Source: Fen-1258 sp964441505 (GTDB lineage: Bacteria; Bacteroidota; Ignavibacteria; Ignavibacteriales; Melioribacteraceae). Taken from it: a stretch of 64,000 nt of DNA. Both the position numbers and the translations under genes were made by a program. How positions within the stretch are numbered: the first letter of the stretch is position 1; each line of letters starts with the position of its first letter. The stretch is taken from positions 1 through 64,000 of the forward strand of contig CAYTUV010000012.1 in NCBI GenBank assembly GCA_964441505.1, read 5' to 3'. The notes beneath the pieces were generated by a model. It worked only from the letters and a program-made list of their open reading frames with translations, was not told where the DNA came from and ran no database searches. This document shows, one piece after another, positions 42,194-51,626 of the stretch.

Positions 42194-43546
42194 ATGACAC
42201 TTACAGAAATAAAAATTAATAAACCGGCAAACGCACCGTGGATTAAGAGATACAATTCGCGTCTTGTCTCTGCTGATGAGGCTGTTAAGGTAATCAAGTC
42301 GAAAGACAAGTTAATCATTCAGCCCGGATGTGCGGCACCGTTTGAATTGATTAATGCTATGGTCAGGCGAAAAGAAGAATTGAGCGAAGTTGAAATCTAC
42401 CACATACTTGTTGTAGGCGACATTCCCTACACCAAACTCGGAATGGAAAAACATTTTAAGCACAAGGCCTTTTTTATTGGTGCAAATGCTCGCTCTGCCG
42501 TTAATGAAGGAAGAGCGGAATTCATACCAATATTTCTTTCAGAAGTCACAATGCTGTTTAAAAGAGGTGTTATACAGGCGGATGTGGCTCTTATTCAGGT
42601 TTCTCCGCCAGATGAACACGGCTTCTGCAGTTATGGGATTGATGTAGGTAACATTAAAACCCCTGCCGAGAAAGCCAAGTGTGTTATCGCTCAGGTAAAT
42701 AAGAATATGCCGCGTGCACTCGGTAACAGTTTTATACACGTGAACAAAATAGACTTCCTGGTGGAAGTGGACGAACCTCTTAAAGAGTTGCCGCAAGTTG
42801 ATCCTGATGCGACTCCGGAAATGTTATCGATCTATGATAAAATCGGCCAGCATGTTGCAGGCATGATTGAAGACGGTTCTACACTTCAGATGGGAATTGG
42901 TGCAATACCCGATGCTGTTCTGAAATATCTTCATCATAAGAATGATCTCGGTGTTCACACGGAAATGTTCTCTGATGGATTGATTGAACTGGTTCAGGAG
43001 GGTGTTGTAAATGGTGAAAGAAAAACGCTTCATCCAGGAAAAATAATAGCCGGATTCGTTCTAGGTACAAAACGTTCTTATGATTTTATCGATAACAATC
43101 CTGTATTCGAATTTCATCCGCAGGAATATGTAAATGATCCATTCCTAATTTCTAAGAATGATAGAATGGTCGCGATCAATTCTGCAATTGAAATTGATTT
43201 GACCGGGCAGGTATGTTCTGATTCGATCGGTACAAAATTTTTCAGCGGCATCGGGGGTCAGGTAGATTTTGTACGTGGCGCCGCCCATTCGGAAGGAGGT
43301 AAACCTATCATCGCATTACCGGCAGCAACAAAAGATCTTAAAGTTTCGAAAATTGTTTCTACACTTAAACCTGGTGCCGGAGTAGTTACTTCTAGAGGCG
43401 ATGTGCATTATGTTGTAACTGAATATGGTGTTGCCTATTTGTTCGGAAAAAGTATCCAGGAGAGAGTGCGGGCTTTGATAGATATTTCTCATCCTGCATT
43501 CAGAGATGAACTAACAGAATTCGCAAAAAAAACTTATCACATTTAA
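42194..43546 (+). CDS. Acetyl-CoA hydrolase/CoA-transferase family (4-hydroxybutyrate CoA-transferase-like)
   Basis: Family motifs are 'LIQVSPPDEHGFCSYGIDVG', 'TLQMGIGAIPDAVLKYL' and 'GVHTEMFSDGLIELVQEG', in which E257 should be the residue that forms the glutamyl-CoA adduct. 'GGQVDFVRGAAHSEGGKPII' and 'DVHYVVTEYGVAYLFGKSI' complete the signature. Such enzymes move CoA from acetyl-CoA or propionyl-CoA to carboxylates such as succinate or 4-hydroxybutyrate; the substrate pair is not fixed by sequence. Length is 450 residues. Confidence 0.92.
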   Translation: MTLTEIKINKPANAPWIKRYNSRLVSADEAVKVIKSKDKLIIQPGCAAPFELINAMVRRKEELSEVEIYHILVVGDIPYTKLGMEKHFKHKAFFIGANARSAVNEGRAEFIPIFLSEVTMLFKRGVIQADVALIQVSPPDEHGFCSYGIDVGNIKTPAEKAKCVIAQVNKNMPRALGNSFIHVNKIDFLVEVDEPLKELPQVDPDATPEMLSIYDKIGQHVAGMIEDGSTLQMGIGAIPDAVLKYLHHKNDLGVHTEMFSDGLIELVQEGVVNGERKTLHPGKIIAGFVLGTKRSYDFIDNNPVFEFHPQEYVNDPFLISKNDRMVAINSAIEIDLTGQVCSDSIGTKFFSGIGGQVDFVRGAAHSEGGKPIIALPAATKDLKVSKIVSTLKPGAGVVTSRGDVHYVVTEYGVAYLFGKSIQERVRALIDISHPAFRDELTEFAKKTYHI

Positions 43547-43557
43547 GCAGACAAATT

Positions 43558-44253
43558 ATGGTTGCTATCATTGGGGATATTCACGGCTGCTATTATACAT
43601 TGGCCGAATTATACAAAAAAATTATCATCTCTTATCCAAATGTTCCTGTATACACAGTTGGTGACCTGGTGGATAGAGGAAACCACAGTTGCGAGGTTTT
43701 TAATTTTATTCTTGATAATAAAATTATCTTCACGCCTGGAAATCATGATTACATGTTCTATCATTTTTTCAAAGATCCACAAAGTGTCTTTGCCAGATCC
43801 TGGTTTTTTAACGGGAACGAATCTACACTTGAATCCTATGAGAACCGGGAAATAGATATGTTTAAGCACATAGACGCAATTAAATTGGCACCGCTTTACT
43901 ATAACCTTCCCGATTGTTTTATTTCACACGCCGGTATTGCGCATCAGTATGAGAAATTTTTACCGTTAAATTTCCGCGACAACCTGGAAGTTCTTGATTC
44001 ATACATTGTAAACGATCTTCGGGGCGACCGCGGGATTCTTTGGACGCGTGACCCGCTCTTAAATATTGGCAAACTGCAAATTGTTGGGCACACAACCAAA
44101 CATGAAATTACATTAGTTGAGGATTCAAACGCTGTCTATATAGATACCGGAGTTTTCCTGGGAAATAAATTGAGTTCTATTATCGTTCATGAGAATAGGA
44201 TTATAGAGACGATTGAAGAAAAGACTCACATGGAAGATATAATTAAGTACTAA
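43558..44253 (+). CDS. PPP-family metallophosphoesterase (Ser/Thr phosphatase or ApaH-like)
   Basis: The metal-binding motifs are 'IIGDIHGCYYTLAEL', 'VGDLVDRGNHS' and 'TPGNHDYMFYHFF', with later histidines in 'FISHAGIAHQY' and 'IVGHTTKHEI'. This is the PPP fold shared by bacterial protein phosphatases such as PrpA and by diadenosine tetraphosphatases. The 231 residues include no extra domain. It lies eleven bases after the CoA-transferase stop and appears to be the last gene of the 41-44 kb run. Confidence 0.9.
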   Translation: MVAIIGDIHGCYYTLAELYKKIIISYPNVPVYTVGDLVDRGNHSCEVFNFILDNKIIFTPGNHDYMFYHFFKDPQSVFARSWFFNGNESTLESYENREIDMFKHIDAIKLAPLYYNLPDCFISHAGIAHQYEKFLPLNFRDNLEVLDSYIVNDLRGDRGILWTRDPLLNIGKLQIVGHTTKHEITLVEDSNAVYIDTGVFLGNKLSSIIVHENRIIETIEEKTHMEDIIKY

Positions 44254-44322
44254 CACAATTAGAATTTTGTATCGGGAAAAAGCCGGTCAAGTCTACTATT
44301 GAGAGTAGTCCGTGGAATTCTT

Positions 44323-44348
44323 AAAAGTTTTGCTGCCTGACTTTTTTA
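44323..44348 (+). terminator. Possible weak terminator before sprA
   Basis: AAAAGT at 44323-44328 and ACTTTT at 44340-44345 can pair around an eleven-base loop, and the T-run continues as TTATT. A second small hairpin, CTACT-ATTGAG-AGTAG, lies at 44293-44308. Both are weak. They lie 40-100 bases after the phosphatase stop, where the transcript is expected to end. Confidence 0.3.
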
Positions 44349-44397
44349 TTCTAACTTAACAACAACTGTATGGCGAATAAAAATTACCCAAAAAAAG

Positions 44398-44429
44398 TTT
44401 GCCATTTAGCTATTTTTTAGTAAACTTTG
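44398..44429 (+). promoter_or_regulatory. Putative Bacteroidota-type promoter of sprA
   Basis: TTTG at 44398-44401 and AAACTTTG at 44422-44429 lie 20 bases apart, one mismatch from the TTTG/TAnnTTTG pattern. A perfect AAGGAGG follows at 44443-44449. The arrangement is consistent with transcription of sprA-porX from this point, but it is a pattern match only. Confidence 0.35.
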
Positions 44430-44471
44430 AATAGAAAAAATTAAGGAGGTTTATAGAAATTTTTTTTACGA

Positions 44472-47400
44472 TTGATCATTATTCGCGAGATAAATATTTC
44501 TCCTCTACTCAAAAATAACTTAAAGCTGGGATTCAAACTTATTTTGGTTCCCTTTTTTGTTTTTACCATTTCTGTATTTCTAGGTTTTAAAAATGTAGAA
44601 TTCACAGAGTCAAACAAGCAAGTTCAACTGGAAATTTGTTTCGATTTACTATCTAGAATTAATTCAGCCGATATTTCCTCAGTAGAATCCAATAACAAAT
44701 CTTTACTGGAAATCCCTATTCCGGATTTTAGCCATACTATTTCGGATTCCATACCCAAAGTAAAAACTTTACCCGATTCAACTGCAAAATTGGTCAAAAC
44801 TGTTGCCGATACAACTGAAAAGTTAAAAGTATACTCCGATTCAACTCTGAAATCGAAGAATAAAGTTGTTGATGATAACATAGTCAATCCGAAAGCTATC
44901 CTTTCAATTGATGCGGTAAAAAAAGCAGAAAATGGAAGTCATCCTGATTCTCTAAAACCAAAAATTTCAATTGCAGATTCGATTCGTACCAAGACAAAGC
45001 AGGATTCTCTAAAGCGAATTGCAGCCATGTCGGTGGATTCCACAGCACGGTTAAAGTATTTCCGGTATCACAGAGACGATTACCCAAATGTCTTGCTAAG
45101 ACCGAAAAAACGATCCAGTTTTTTTGCACAACCTTCAGGTGGACTAATAACCCGGACGGAGACACTCGATTCAACGGGTTCGATAGTCACGATCAAAGAG
45201 AATATTGGCACTTCTCCATTCCGCATACCTATTAAAATGACATACGATGAATACATGAAACTTCGGCTCAGTGCAATTACACGCGATACATGGGAAGCCA
45301 AAGCCTATGAGTACAAGTTGAAAGAAACAAGAAAAGATCTGAATCAACTGATTACCGATTTAACAAACATCGACATTCCATTACCAAGTTCTCCACTCTT
45401 GAGTATTTTTGGAAAGCCAAATATCAACCTTAAAATAAATGGTCAAGTAGATATACACGGTGCTTGGCGTAATGAAACAACTACCGGTATCACTACTTCT
45501 GCGCTCGGCAATACGCGTAACGAACCAGACTTCAAACAAACCGTACAAATAAATTTAGCCGGCACAATCGGGGACAAACTTACACTTGGAGCCGACTGGA
45601 ATACCGAACGTCAATTTCAATATGAGAATCAGCTTAAATTAAAGTACACCGGCTTTGAGGATGAGATAATTCAAAGCATCGAAGCAGGAAACGTTTCGCT
45701 TCAGACATCACCTTTAATTGGTGGAAGCGAGGCTTTGTTTGGTGTTAAGGCTTTGTTCAAAATGGGACCTTTCAGTTTAACCGCATTGGCATCTCAAAAG
45801 AAAAGTGAAGTGAAGGAAGTATCGGTAAGCGGCGGAGCGAAATCTCAGAAATTTGAAATTCATGCTTACGATTATTCTCCTAATCATTTCTTTATTCATG
45901 AAAAGTATGCTGATCCTGTTCTCTTTAATGATTATTTCGGAAACCCTGTACCCAAAGTGAATACAGGACTGCGCGTTATAGATATTCAAGTTTGGAAAAC
46001 GAAATCAGGTCTTCCCCAAGGAAATGAACGAAAAGGAAACGCCTGGCTTGAACTGCCTTCCAGAACTGCAGGAACTCTTTACGATAACGCCCAATTCCGT
46101 GATAGTACTCTTGCCACGATTCCTGGTGTAAGAGAAATTGATAGGACATTTGTCCTGCTTCAACCCGGTATTGATTATGAGTTACATGAATCAACTGGTT
46201 TTATAACGTTGATTACTCAGATACAGGATCAGGAAGCTATTGCAGTTGCGTTTCGGCAGGAAGGTAGTCCTGCATCTTCAACTGATGATATTTACTACGG
46301 AGAATTTGTTAACGATTTGCAAAGTTCAAATGTCAGTCGATTAGTTTTGCAACTTGTTAAACCGCCCAACCTGCAGCCGGCATTCACAAAAGCCTGGAAA
46401 CTACAACTTAGGAATATTTATCCCATTGGCGGTCGTGCTGTGAAAGAAGAAGGTTTTGTTCTTAATATGAACTTCAGAGTTGAGGGGCAGGAACTTCAGA
46501 ATAATTATCAGGGTGTAAAATTACTCGAAGCATTTGGACTTGATAAGACCGATAAGAGCGGTACAAGCACTCAGCCCGATGGAGCCTTTGACTTCTTCCC
46601 CACCAGAACAATATTTCCAAGTACAGGTGAGGTTATCTTTCCCGTACTTCAGCCTTTTGGAAATGATTTTCCCACTGGTAAACTACCGGAAGAATTAAAA
46701 TACCAGGCTATTTATGATACAACGGTATCAAAGGCAAAAGAAGTTCGCTCGAAAGATAAATTTGTTCTTGTAGGTGAGTATTCCGCCTCCGTGACTTCCG
46801 TTTATAGTATAGGTTTCAGCGCGGTTGAGAATTCCGTAAAAGTGCTTCTCAATGGACAGCCGCTGAAAGAGGGAGTTGGTTATACCGTAGATTACAATCT
46901 GGGACAGATACTCATCAGAGATGGAACTGCATTAGTTCCGGGCGCCGATCTGAAAATTAGTTACGAACAGAATGATCTGTTCCAACTTGCTTCTAAAACT
47001 TTACTTGGATTGCGGGGACTCTTTGAATTCAGCAGAGAAACCTCGCTTGGTTTTTCTTTCTTGAATTTGAATCAGCAGACACTTAGTGACAAAGTGAGAA
47101 TCGGTGAAGAACCGATGAACAATTCTATCTACGGGGCTGATTTCAAAACAAACATAAATCTTCCATTTATTACCAAAGCTTTGGATAAAGTTATCTCTAC
47201 TGCCGCTCCTTCCTCATTTACAGCTAATGCTGAATATGCTTATATCAACCCCGATCCGAATACAAAGAAGAGTACAATTTCCAGTGATGATGGAAGAAGC
47301 ATTGCCTATGTTGACGACTTTGAGGGTGCCAAAAGGATTATTCCTGTCGGAATAGGTTACGGACAATGGAAAGACTTAAGTGTTCCGCTGGACATGCCAT

Positions 47401-50400
47401 ACATCGGTGGTCTTGATCAATATGATGCATCTTTTCAGAAAGATGTTCAGATGAATTATAAAGCAAAAACTTATTGGTTCAACATAACACCTTCAGATGT
47501 AGGGATACAAACTATCTATGGAAACAGGAAATCAGTAGGGCGCGACCCGCAAATTCAAGTTCTTGATTTTAAATTTGATCCCAAACTCCCCGGATCTTTT
47601 AACTATGTTCCAACTCCGGGTCAGAGCGAAAAGAATTGGGGCGGTTTTATGAAGAGACTTTCTTCCACCGCAAATAATCTAATTGAAGAAAACATAGAAT
47701 TCATAGAGTTCTGGCTGAATACTACCGATTCACCTCAGGATTTGAAAATAAATATCGATCTTGGTCAGATCAGTGAAGATGTAATTCCGAATGGAAGATT
47801 TGATACAGAGGATAAGAATTCTAACTACCTTGTTGATGATGGTGAAGATACAGGCATAGATGGAGTTAAAGATTTCGAAGAACCTTTTTATGCGGCCGAT
47901 AATACAGATCCCAGTCACGACAACTATTCATTTCAATTAACAGCAAATCCGGATTATTCTTTTGTTAACGGAACGGAAGGTAATGCTTCTGCAATTGATC
48001 TCGGAAGATTGCCTGATACAGAAGATCTTAATGGAAATTTCACACTCGACCGCGTGAATAGTTTCTTCCGTTACGTTATACCAATTGACACTAACCGCAC
48101 AATCAATAAATTTATACAGGGAGGCGGTAGTAATAATTCCGGCTGGTATCTTTATAGAATTCCATTGAAAGATTTTATTGCCGAATATAATAAACCAAGT
48201 TTTTCGGTAGTTGAATTTATTCGTGTTTGGGTTTCAGGGGTAACTAAACCTGTTCATATGAGATTTGCTGAAATGAATCTTGTGGGAAATCAGTGGCAGA
48301 AAGTTTTGAAACCGCCAAAGATTACTCTGGCTGATACAGTAATGACAGTATCAACAATTAATATAGAGGATAATCCTGAATATAAATCACCACCGGGAGT
48401 TTTTCAGGAAAGAGATAGAACACGACCTGATGAGACTATTTTTAAAAACGAGCAAGCTCTTGATCTAATTATTACAAAACTTGAAGACGGTGACAGCAGA
48501 GAAGTTGTTCGATATCTTTTCAAACCTCTTGATGTTTTCAATTACAAAGAGATGAAGTTATTCATTCATTCCGATAAGACCGATTTGCCGGGATCGGTTT
48601 CATATTTTGATTCTACGAAAGCGAACAATTATGCTTCCGAGGTGTATCTTCGTTTCGGTTCCGATTCAACAAACTATTACGAATACCGGCAGCCGGTAAG
48701 ATATAATTCTGATAATGATGGCTGGGATGAAGTTAGTATGATATTCGCGCAACTTACGGCAATCAAACAGCAGCGCGATTCGCTGGCTTCAAAATCTCTA
48801 TATACCGTAAAGGTGCCTGGTAAACTCGGCCACACTTATGGTGTAAGAGGGGAACCAACCTTAACACGAATAACATTTTTTACGATTGGAATTGTTAATC
48901 CGCGCGATAAAGGTGCACCCAATGAAGCAGTCTCGGGAAGCGTCTGGATAAATGAGTTGCGTGTGCTTGAGGCTAATGCCACTCCGGGCTGGGCATACAG
49001 CGCCACCGCTTCGCTCAAATTAGCTGATCTGTTGAGCATCAGCGGAAATATGAGTCAGAAGAATCCTTACTTTCATAGTCTCTCGGATCGATTTGGCGGC
49101 AGAGATGATCAGAGAAACTGGGGAATTGCAGTTGATCTCGATGTTCTAAAACTTTTACCTGTCAATCTCGCAGGAAGTAATCTGAGAGTATCTTACTCGA
49201 GGTTAGAGCAGAAGAGTAGTCCTCTTTATACTCCCGGAAAAGATATTAAAATTTCGGAAGCACAGACTCAACTAAGGCAGGCGTTAATCGAAAGAAATGT
49301 TGACCCGGTAGAAATTGAAAAGGCAGTTGCAAGTCTGCTTGATAACGCTCAAACAGAAAATATCTCCGAAACGTGGGCAGTACAAAACATCAGAATAAAA
49401 ATTCCAACCGATCTTTGGTATATACGAGATACCTTCAACAACCTTAGCTTTTCATTCAATTATAATAAGACAACCGGCAAGTCACCATCAATTGTATCAA
49501 ATGATAACTGGATATGGAATGCAAGCGCGAGTTACTCGGTAAACTTTAGCCCTGAACTTTATTTCAGGCCTATCGATATTCCGATCATTGGAAGTTTCTT
49601 CGATCTATTTTCCGACTATCGTGATATGAAAATTTTCTTTCTGCCTCAGTCATTCAGCACACAGCTGGCAGCCAGCCGGAAAAGGAATTTTACACAAAAC
49701 AGAACGCTCACAACTGTTACACCTCCGAACGTATCGAGAGATTTTACTGCTACGAGAGGTGCGGGATTCAACTGGCCTATTACCGAAGGCGGATTCTTAA
49801 ATCTTTCTTGGAGTTATAGTTTTGATGTTTCTTCAATTCTGACTGATTTATTGACCGTCAAGACTGATAGGAATATTGAAAGATCTGAAAGTGAAATATG
49901 GCGTGATATTTTTGGCGGCAATCTCTTCGGAAAAGATTACGGCTACAAACAGGTGCTTGATATAAAGACAAACCCAAAACTTCCTTCACTCTGGGATTTG
50001 AAAAATTTCATTACACTAAATGGCGGCTACTCAGTAAGTTATAACTGGCAAAATAATTTTTCACAGGGGGCTCTAGGAAGAAGTGCCGGCTATTCGAATA
50101 GAATTACTCTCGGATTTTCTGTGCGTGTGAAATCCATCTTTGCGCCTCTGTTTAAGGAAGATACTTCTGTTCCAATTCAAGTTCAGGATCAACAGAGCGG
50201 GACGATCGGCGGACGTGGAAAACCTCGTTCTGCACCTCAGCAAAATGTTCAGGCCCGCGTTGATGAGGCTGTGCCTGCTGTGAAGGATTCAACAATTCTC
50301 AAAATCGATTCCACGATGGTTGCAATTGCAGACACAGTTAAGGGACCAAGTTCCATCATGAAGACTTTAGAGTATCTGAAACTTGGCTTGAAATATTTGC

Positions 50401-51602
50401 TGTTAGATTATGATAATATCTCTGTCACTTTCTCTCAATCGAGTTCGTATGTTGGAAGTGGTCTTGAAGGTGAAGGAACAGGATTTAATAATTTCTGGGG
50501 CTTTTCACAAAGTGCCTCGAAAGGTCCCTCACGAATGTTTATGCTTGGTTTCTCAAATGATGTGGGTCCGCGTGCAGCGGGTGGAAATTTGCAGGATACT
50601 TATACTCAGAAGAATGATATCTCCTTAAAAACTCAACGGCCTCTTTGGGAAGGAGCGCAGTTAGATCTAACCTGGACTGTTGGCTGGAGTATGAACAAAG
50701 GAATCACTATACAAACTGATCCACTCGGCGGAGTACAAATAACAAAACCTCTTTCAACCGGTATGCTGGATCGATCATTCCTTAGTTTACCGCCTACTCT
50801 GATCTTTTCATTCCTGGGCAATGGAATCAAAAAAGTAAATGAACTTTATAATCCTCAAGCGGAAAATCCCGGACAAAATCTTTCTGATGCTTTCCTTAAC
50901 GGATTTGAAACTTTTTCCTTTATTTCAAAAATTCCATTCTTATCCAGTGTTGTAAAATATATTCCACGACCTAACTGGACTTTCACATGGAACGGATTAG
51001 AGAAATACTCAATATTTAGTTTTGCAAAGAGAGTTCAGATCAACCATGCTTACATTTCCAACTACAGCGAGGGATGGAAAATTAATCCCGATGGAGTTCA
51101 GGAGACACAGTCTCAAAGAGTCGATTACTCATTCGCTCCTCTGTTTGGTCTTACAATGAATTTTGAACAATTCTTGGGTGGAACGTTTCAGGGGAGTGTA
51201 CGATTTTCCACAAAGTCATCATTCAGTCTTGGACTTTCCACACGGAATATTACCGAAGCATATAACCGGGACATAAATGTTTCTGCAAGTTTTACAAAAT
51301 CAGGATTTGATTTACCGCTGTTTGGCATCTCATTAAAGAATGATATTGAAATTTCCTTTTCATATACAAACGGTAAAACTTCAAGCGTAATTTACGATAT
51401 GGAAAAATTCAAGGAAAACGGAACACCGCAGGAAGGTAAAACAAATACTATAATTGAGCCGAAGATTAGGTATGTTATGAGCCAACGCGTATCGCTTACA
51501 ATTTTTTATAGACGAACCAGCATTGAGCCGGAGGGTGCTTCAAGATATCCCCCTACAACTACAAACGAAGCCGGTGTTGATGTTCGAATTGCTATTCAAT
51601 AA
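44472..51602 (+). CDS. sprA: SprA, type IX secretion system outer-membrane translocon
   Basis: At 2376 residues this is the size of SprA/Sov, the giant 36-stranded barrel through which T9SS cargo crosses the outer membrane. A signal-like hydrophobic stretch (about residues 20-42) is followed by a Ser/Thr/Lys-rich segment and then strand-rich sequence. Recognisable SprA features include 'TFVLLQPGIDYELHESTGFI', 'GQPLKEGVGYTVDYNLGQIL', 'YVDDFEGAKRIIPVGIGYGQ' and a C-terminus ending in beta-strand 'EAGVDVRIAIQ'. The TTG at 44472 is the only usual start in frame, yet the strong AAGGAGG ends 22 bases earlier with a run of eight T between, so the start is uncertain. porX follows 24 bases later. Confidence 0.95.
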   Translation: MIIIREINISPLLKNNLKLGFKLILVPFFVFTISVFLGFKNVEFTESNKQVQLEICFDLLSRINSADISSVESNNKSLLEIPIPDFSHTISDSIPKVKTLPDSTAKLVKTVADTTEKLKVYSDSTLKSKNKVVDDNIVNPKAILSIDAVKKAENGSHPDSLKPKISIADSIRTKTKQDSLKRIAAMSVDSTARLKYFRYHRDDYPNVLLRPKKRSSFFAQPSGGLITRTETLDSTGSIVTIKENIGTSPFRIPIKMTYDEYMKLRLSAITRDTWEAKAYEYKLKETRKDLNQLITDLTNIDIPLPSSPLLSIFGKPNINLKINGQVDIHGAWRNETTTGITTSALGNTRNEPDFKQTVQINLAGTIGDKLTLGADWNTERQFQYENQLKLKYTGFEDEIIQSIEAGNVSLQTSPLIGGSEALFGVKALFKMGPFSLTALASQKKSEVKEVSVSGGAKSQKFEIHAYDYSPNHFFIHEKYADPVLFNDYFGNPVPKVNTGLRVIDIQVWKTKSGLPQGNERKGNAWLELPSRTAGTLYDNAQFRDSTLATIPGVREIDRTFVLLQPGIDYELHESTGFITLITQIQDQEAIAVAFRQEGSPASSTDDIYYGEFVNDLQSSNVSRLVLQLVKPPNLQPAFTKAWKLQLRNIYPIGGRAVKEEGFVLNMNFRVEGQELQNNYQGVKLLEAFGLDKTDKSGTSTQPDGAFDFFPTRTIFPSTGEVIFPVLQPFGNDFPTGKLPEELKYQAIYDTTVSKAKEVRSKDKFVLVGEYSASVTSVYSIGFSAVENSVKVLLNGQPLKEGVGYTVDYNLGQILIRDGTALVPGADLKISYEQNDLFQLASKTLLGLRGLFEFSRETSLGFSFLNLNQQTLSDKVRIGEEPMNNSIYGADFKTNINLPFITKALDKVISTAAPSSFTANAEYAYINPDPNTKKSTISSDDGRSIAYVDDFEGAKRIIPVGIGYGQWKDLSVPLDMPYIGGLDQYDASFQKDVQMNYKAKTYWFNITPSDVGIQTIYGNRKSVGRDPQIQVLDFKFDPKLPGSFNYVPTPGQSEKNWGGFMKRLSSTANNLIEENIEFIEFWLNTTDSPQDLKINIDLGQISEDVIPNGRFDTEDKNSNYLVDDGEDTGIDGVKDFEEPFYAADNTDPSHDNYSFQLTANPDYSFVNGTEGNASAIDLGRLPDTEDLNGNFTLDRVNSFFRYVIPIDTNRTINKFIQGGGSNNSGWYLYRIPLKDFIAEYNKPSFSVVEFIRVWVSGVTKPVHMRFAEMNLVGNQWQKVLKPPKITLADTVMTVSTINIEDNPEYKSPPGVFQERDRTRPDETIFKNEQALDLIITKLEDGDSREVVRYLFKPLDVFNYKEMKLFIHSDKTDLPGSVSYFDSTKANNYASEVYLRFGSDSTNYYEYRQPVRYNSDNDGWDEVSMIFAQLTAIKQQRDSLASKSLYTVKVPGKLGHTYGVRGEPTLTRITFFTIGIVNPRDKGAPNEAVSGSVWINELRVLEANATPGWAYSATASLKLADLLSISGNMSQKNPYFHSLSDRFGGRDDQRNWGIAVDLDVLKLLPVNLAGSNLRVSYSRLEQKSSPLYTPGKDIKISEAQTQLRQALIERNVDPVEIEKAVASLLDNAQTENISETWAVQNIRIKIPTDLWYIRDTFNNLSFSFNYNKTTGKSPSIVSNDNWIWNASASYSVNFSPELYFRPIDIPIIGSFFDLFSDYRDMKIFFLPQSFSTQLAASRKRNFTQNRTLTTVTPPNVSRDFTATRGAGFNWPITEGGFLNLSWSYSFDVSSILTDLLTVKTDRNIERSESEIWRDIFGGNLFGKDYGYKQVLDIKTNPKLPSLWDLKNFITLNGGYSVSYNWQNNFSQGALGRSAGYSNRITLGFSVRVKSIFAPLFKEDTSVPIQVQDQQSGTIGGRGKPRSAPQQNVQARVDEAVPAVKDSTILKIDSTMVAIADTVKGPSSIMKTLEYLKLGLKYLLLDYDNISVTFSQSSSYVGSGLEGEGTGFNNFWGFSQSASKGPSRMFMLGFSNDVGPRAAGGNLQDTYTQKNDISLKTQRPLWEGAQLDLTWTVGWSMNKGITIQTDPLGGVQITKPLSTGMLDRSFLSLPPTLIFSFLGNGIKKVNELYNPQAENPGQNLSDAFLNGFETFSFISKIPFLSSVVKYIPRPNWTFTWNGLEKYSIFSFAKRVQINHAYISNYSEGWKINPDGVQETQSQRVDYSFAPLFGLTMNFEQFLGGTFQGSVRFSTKSSFSLGLSTRNITEAYNRDINVSASFTKSGFDLPLFGISLKNDIEISFSYTNGKTSSVIYDMEKFKENGTPQEGKTNTIIEPKIRYVMSQRVSLTIFYRRTSIEPEGASRYPPTTTNEAGVDVRIAIQ

Positions 51603-51626
51603 AATTATCCTGGTGTTTGCCGAAAT

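Noticed and set aside
44254..44471. c-di-GMP or other riboswitch before sprA
   Set aside because: Only two weak hairpins are visible and no known aptamer motif.
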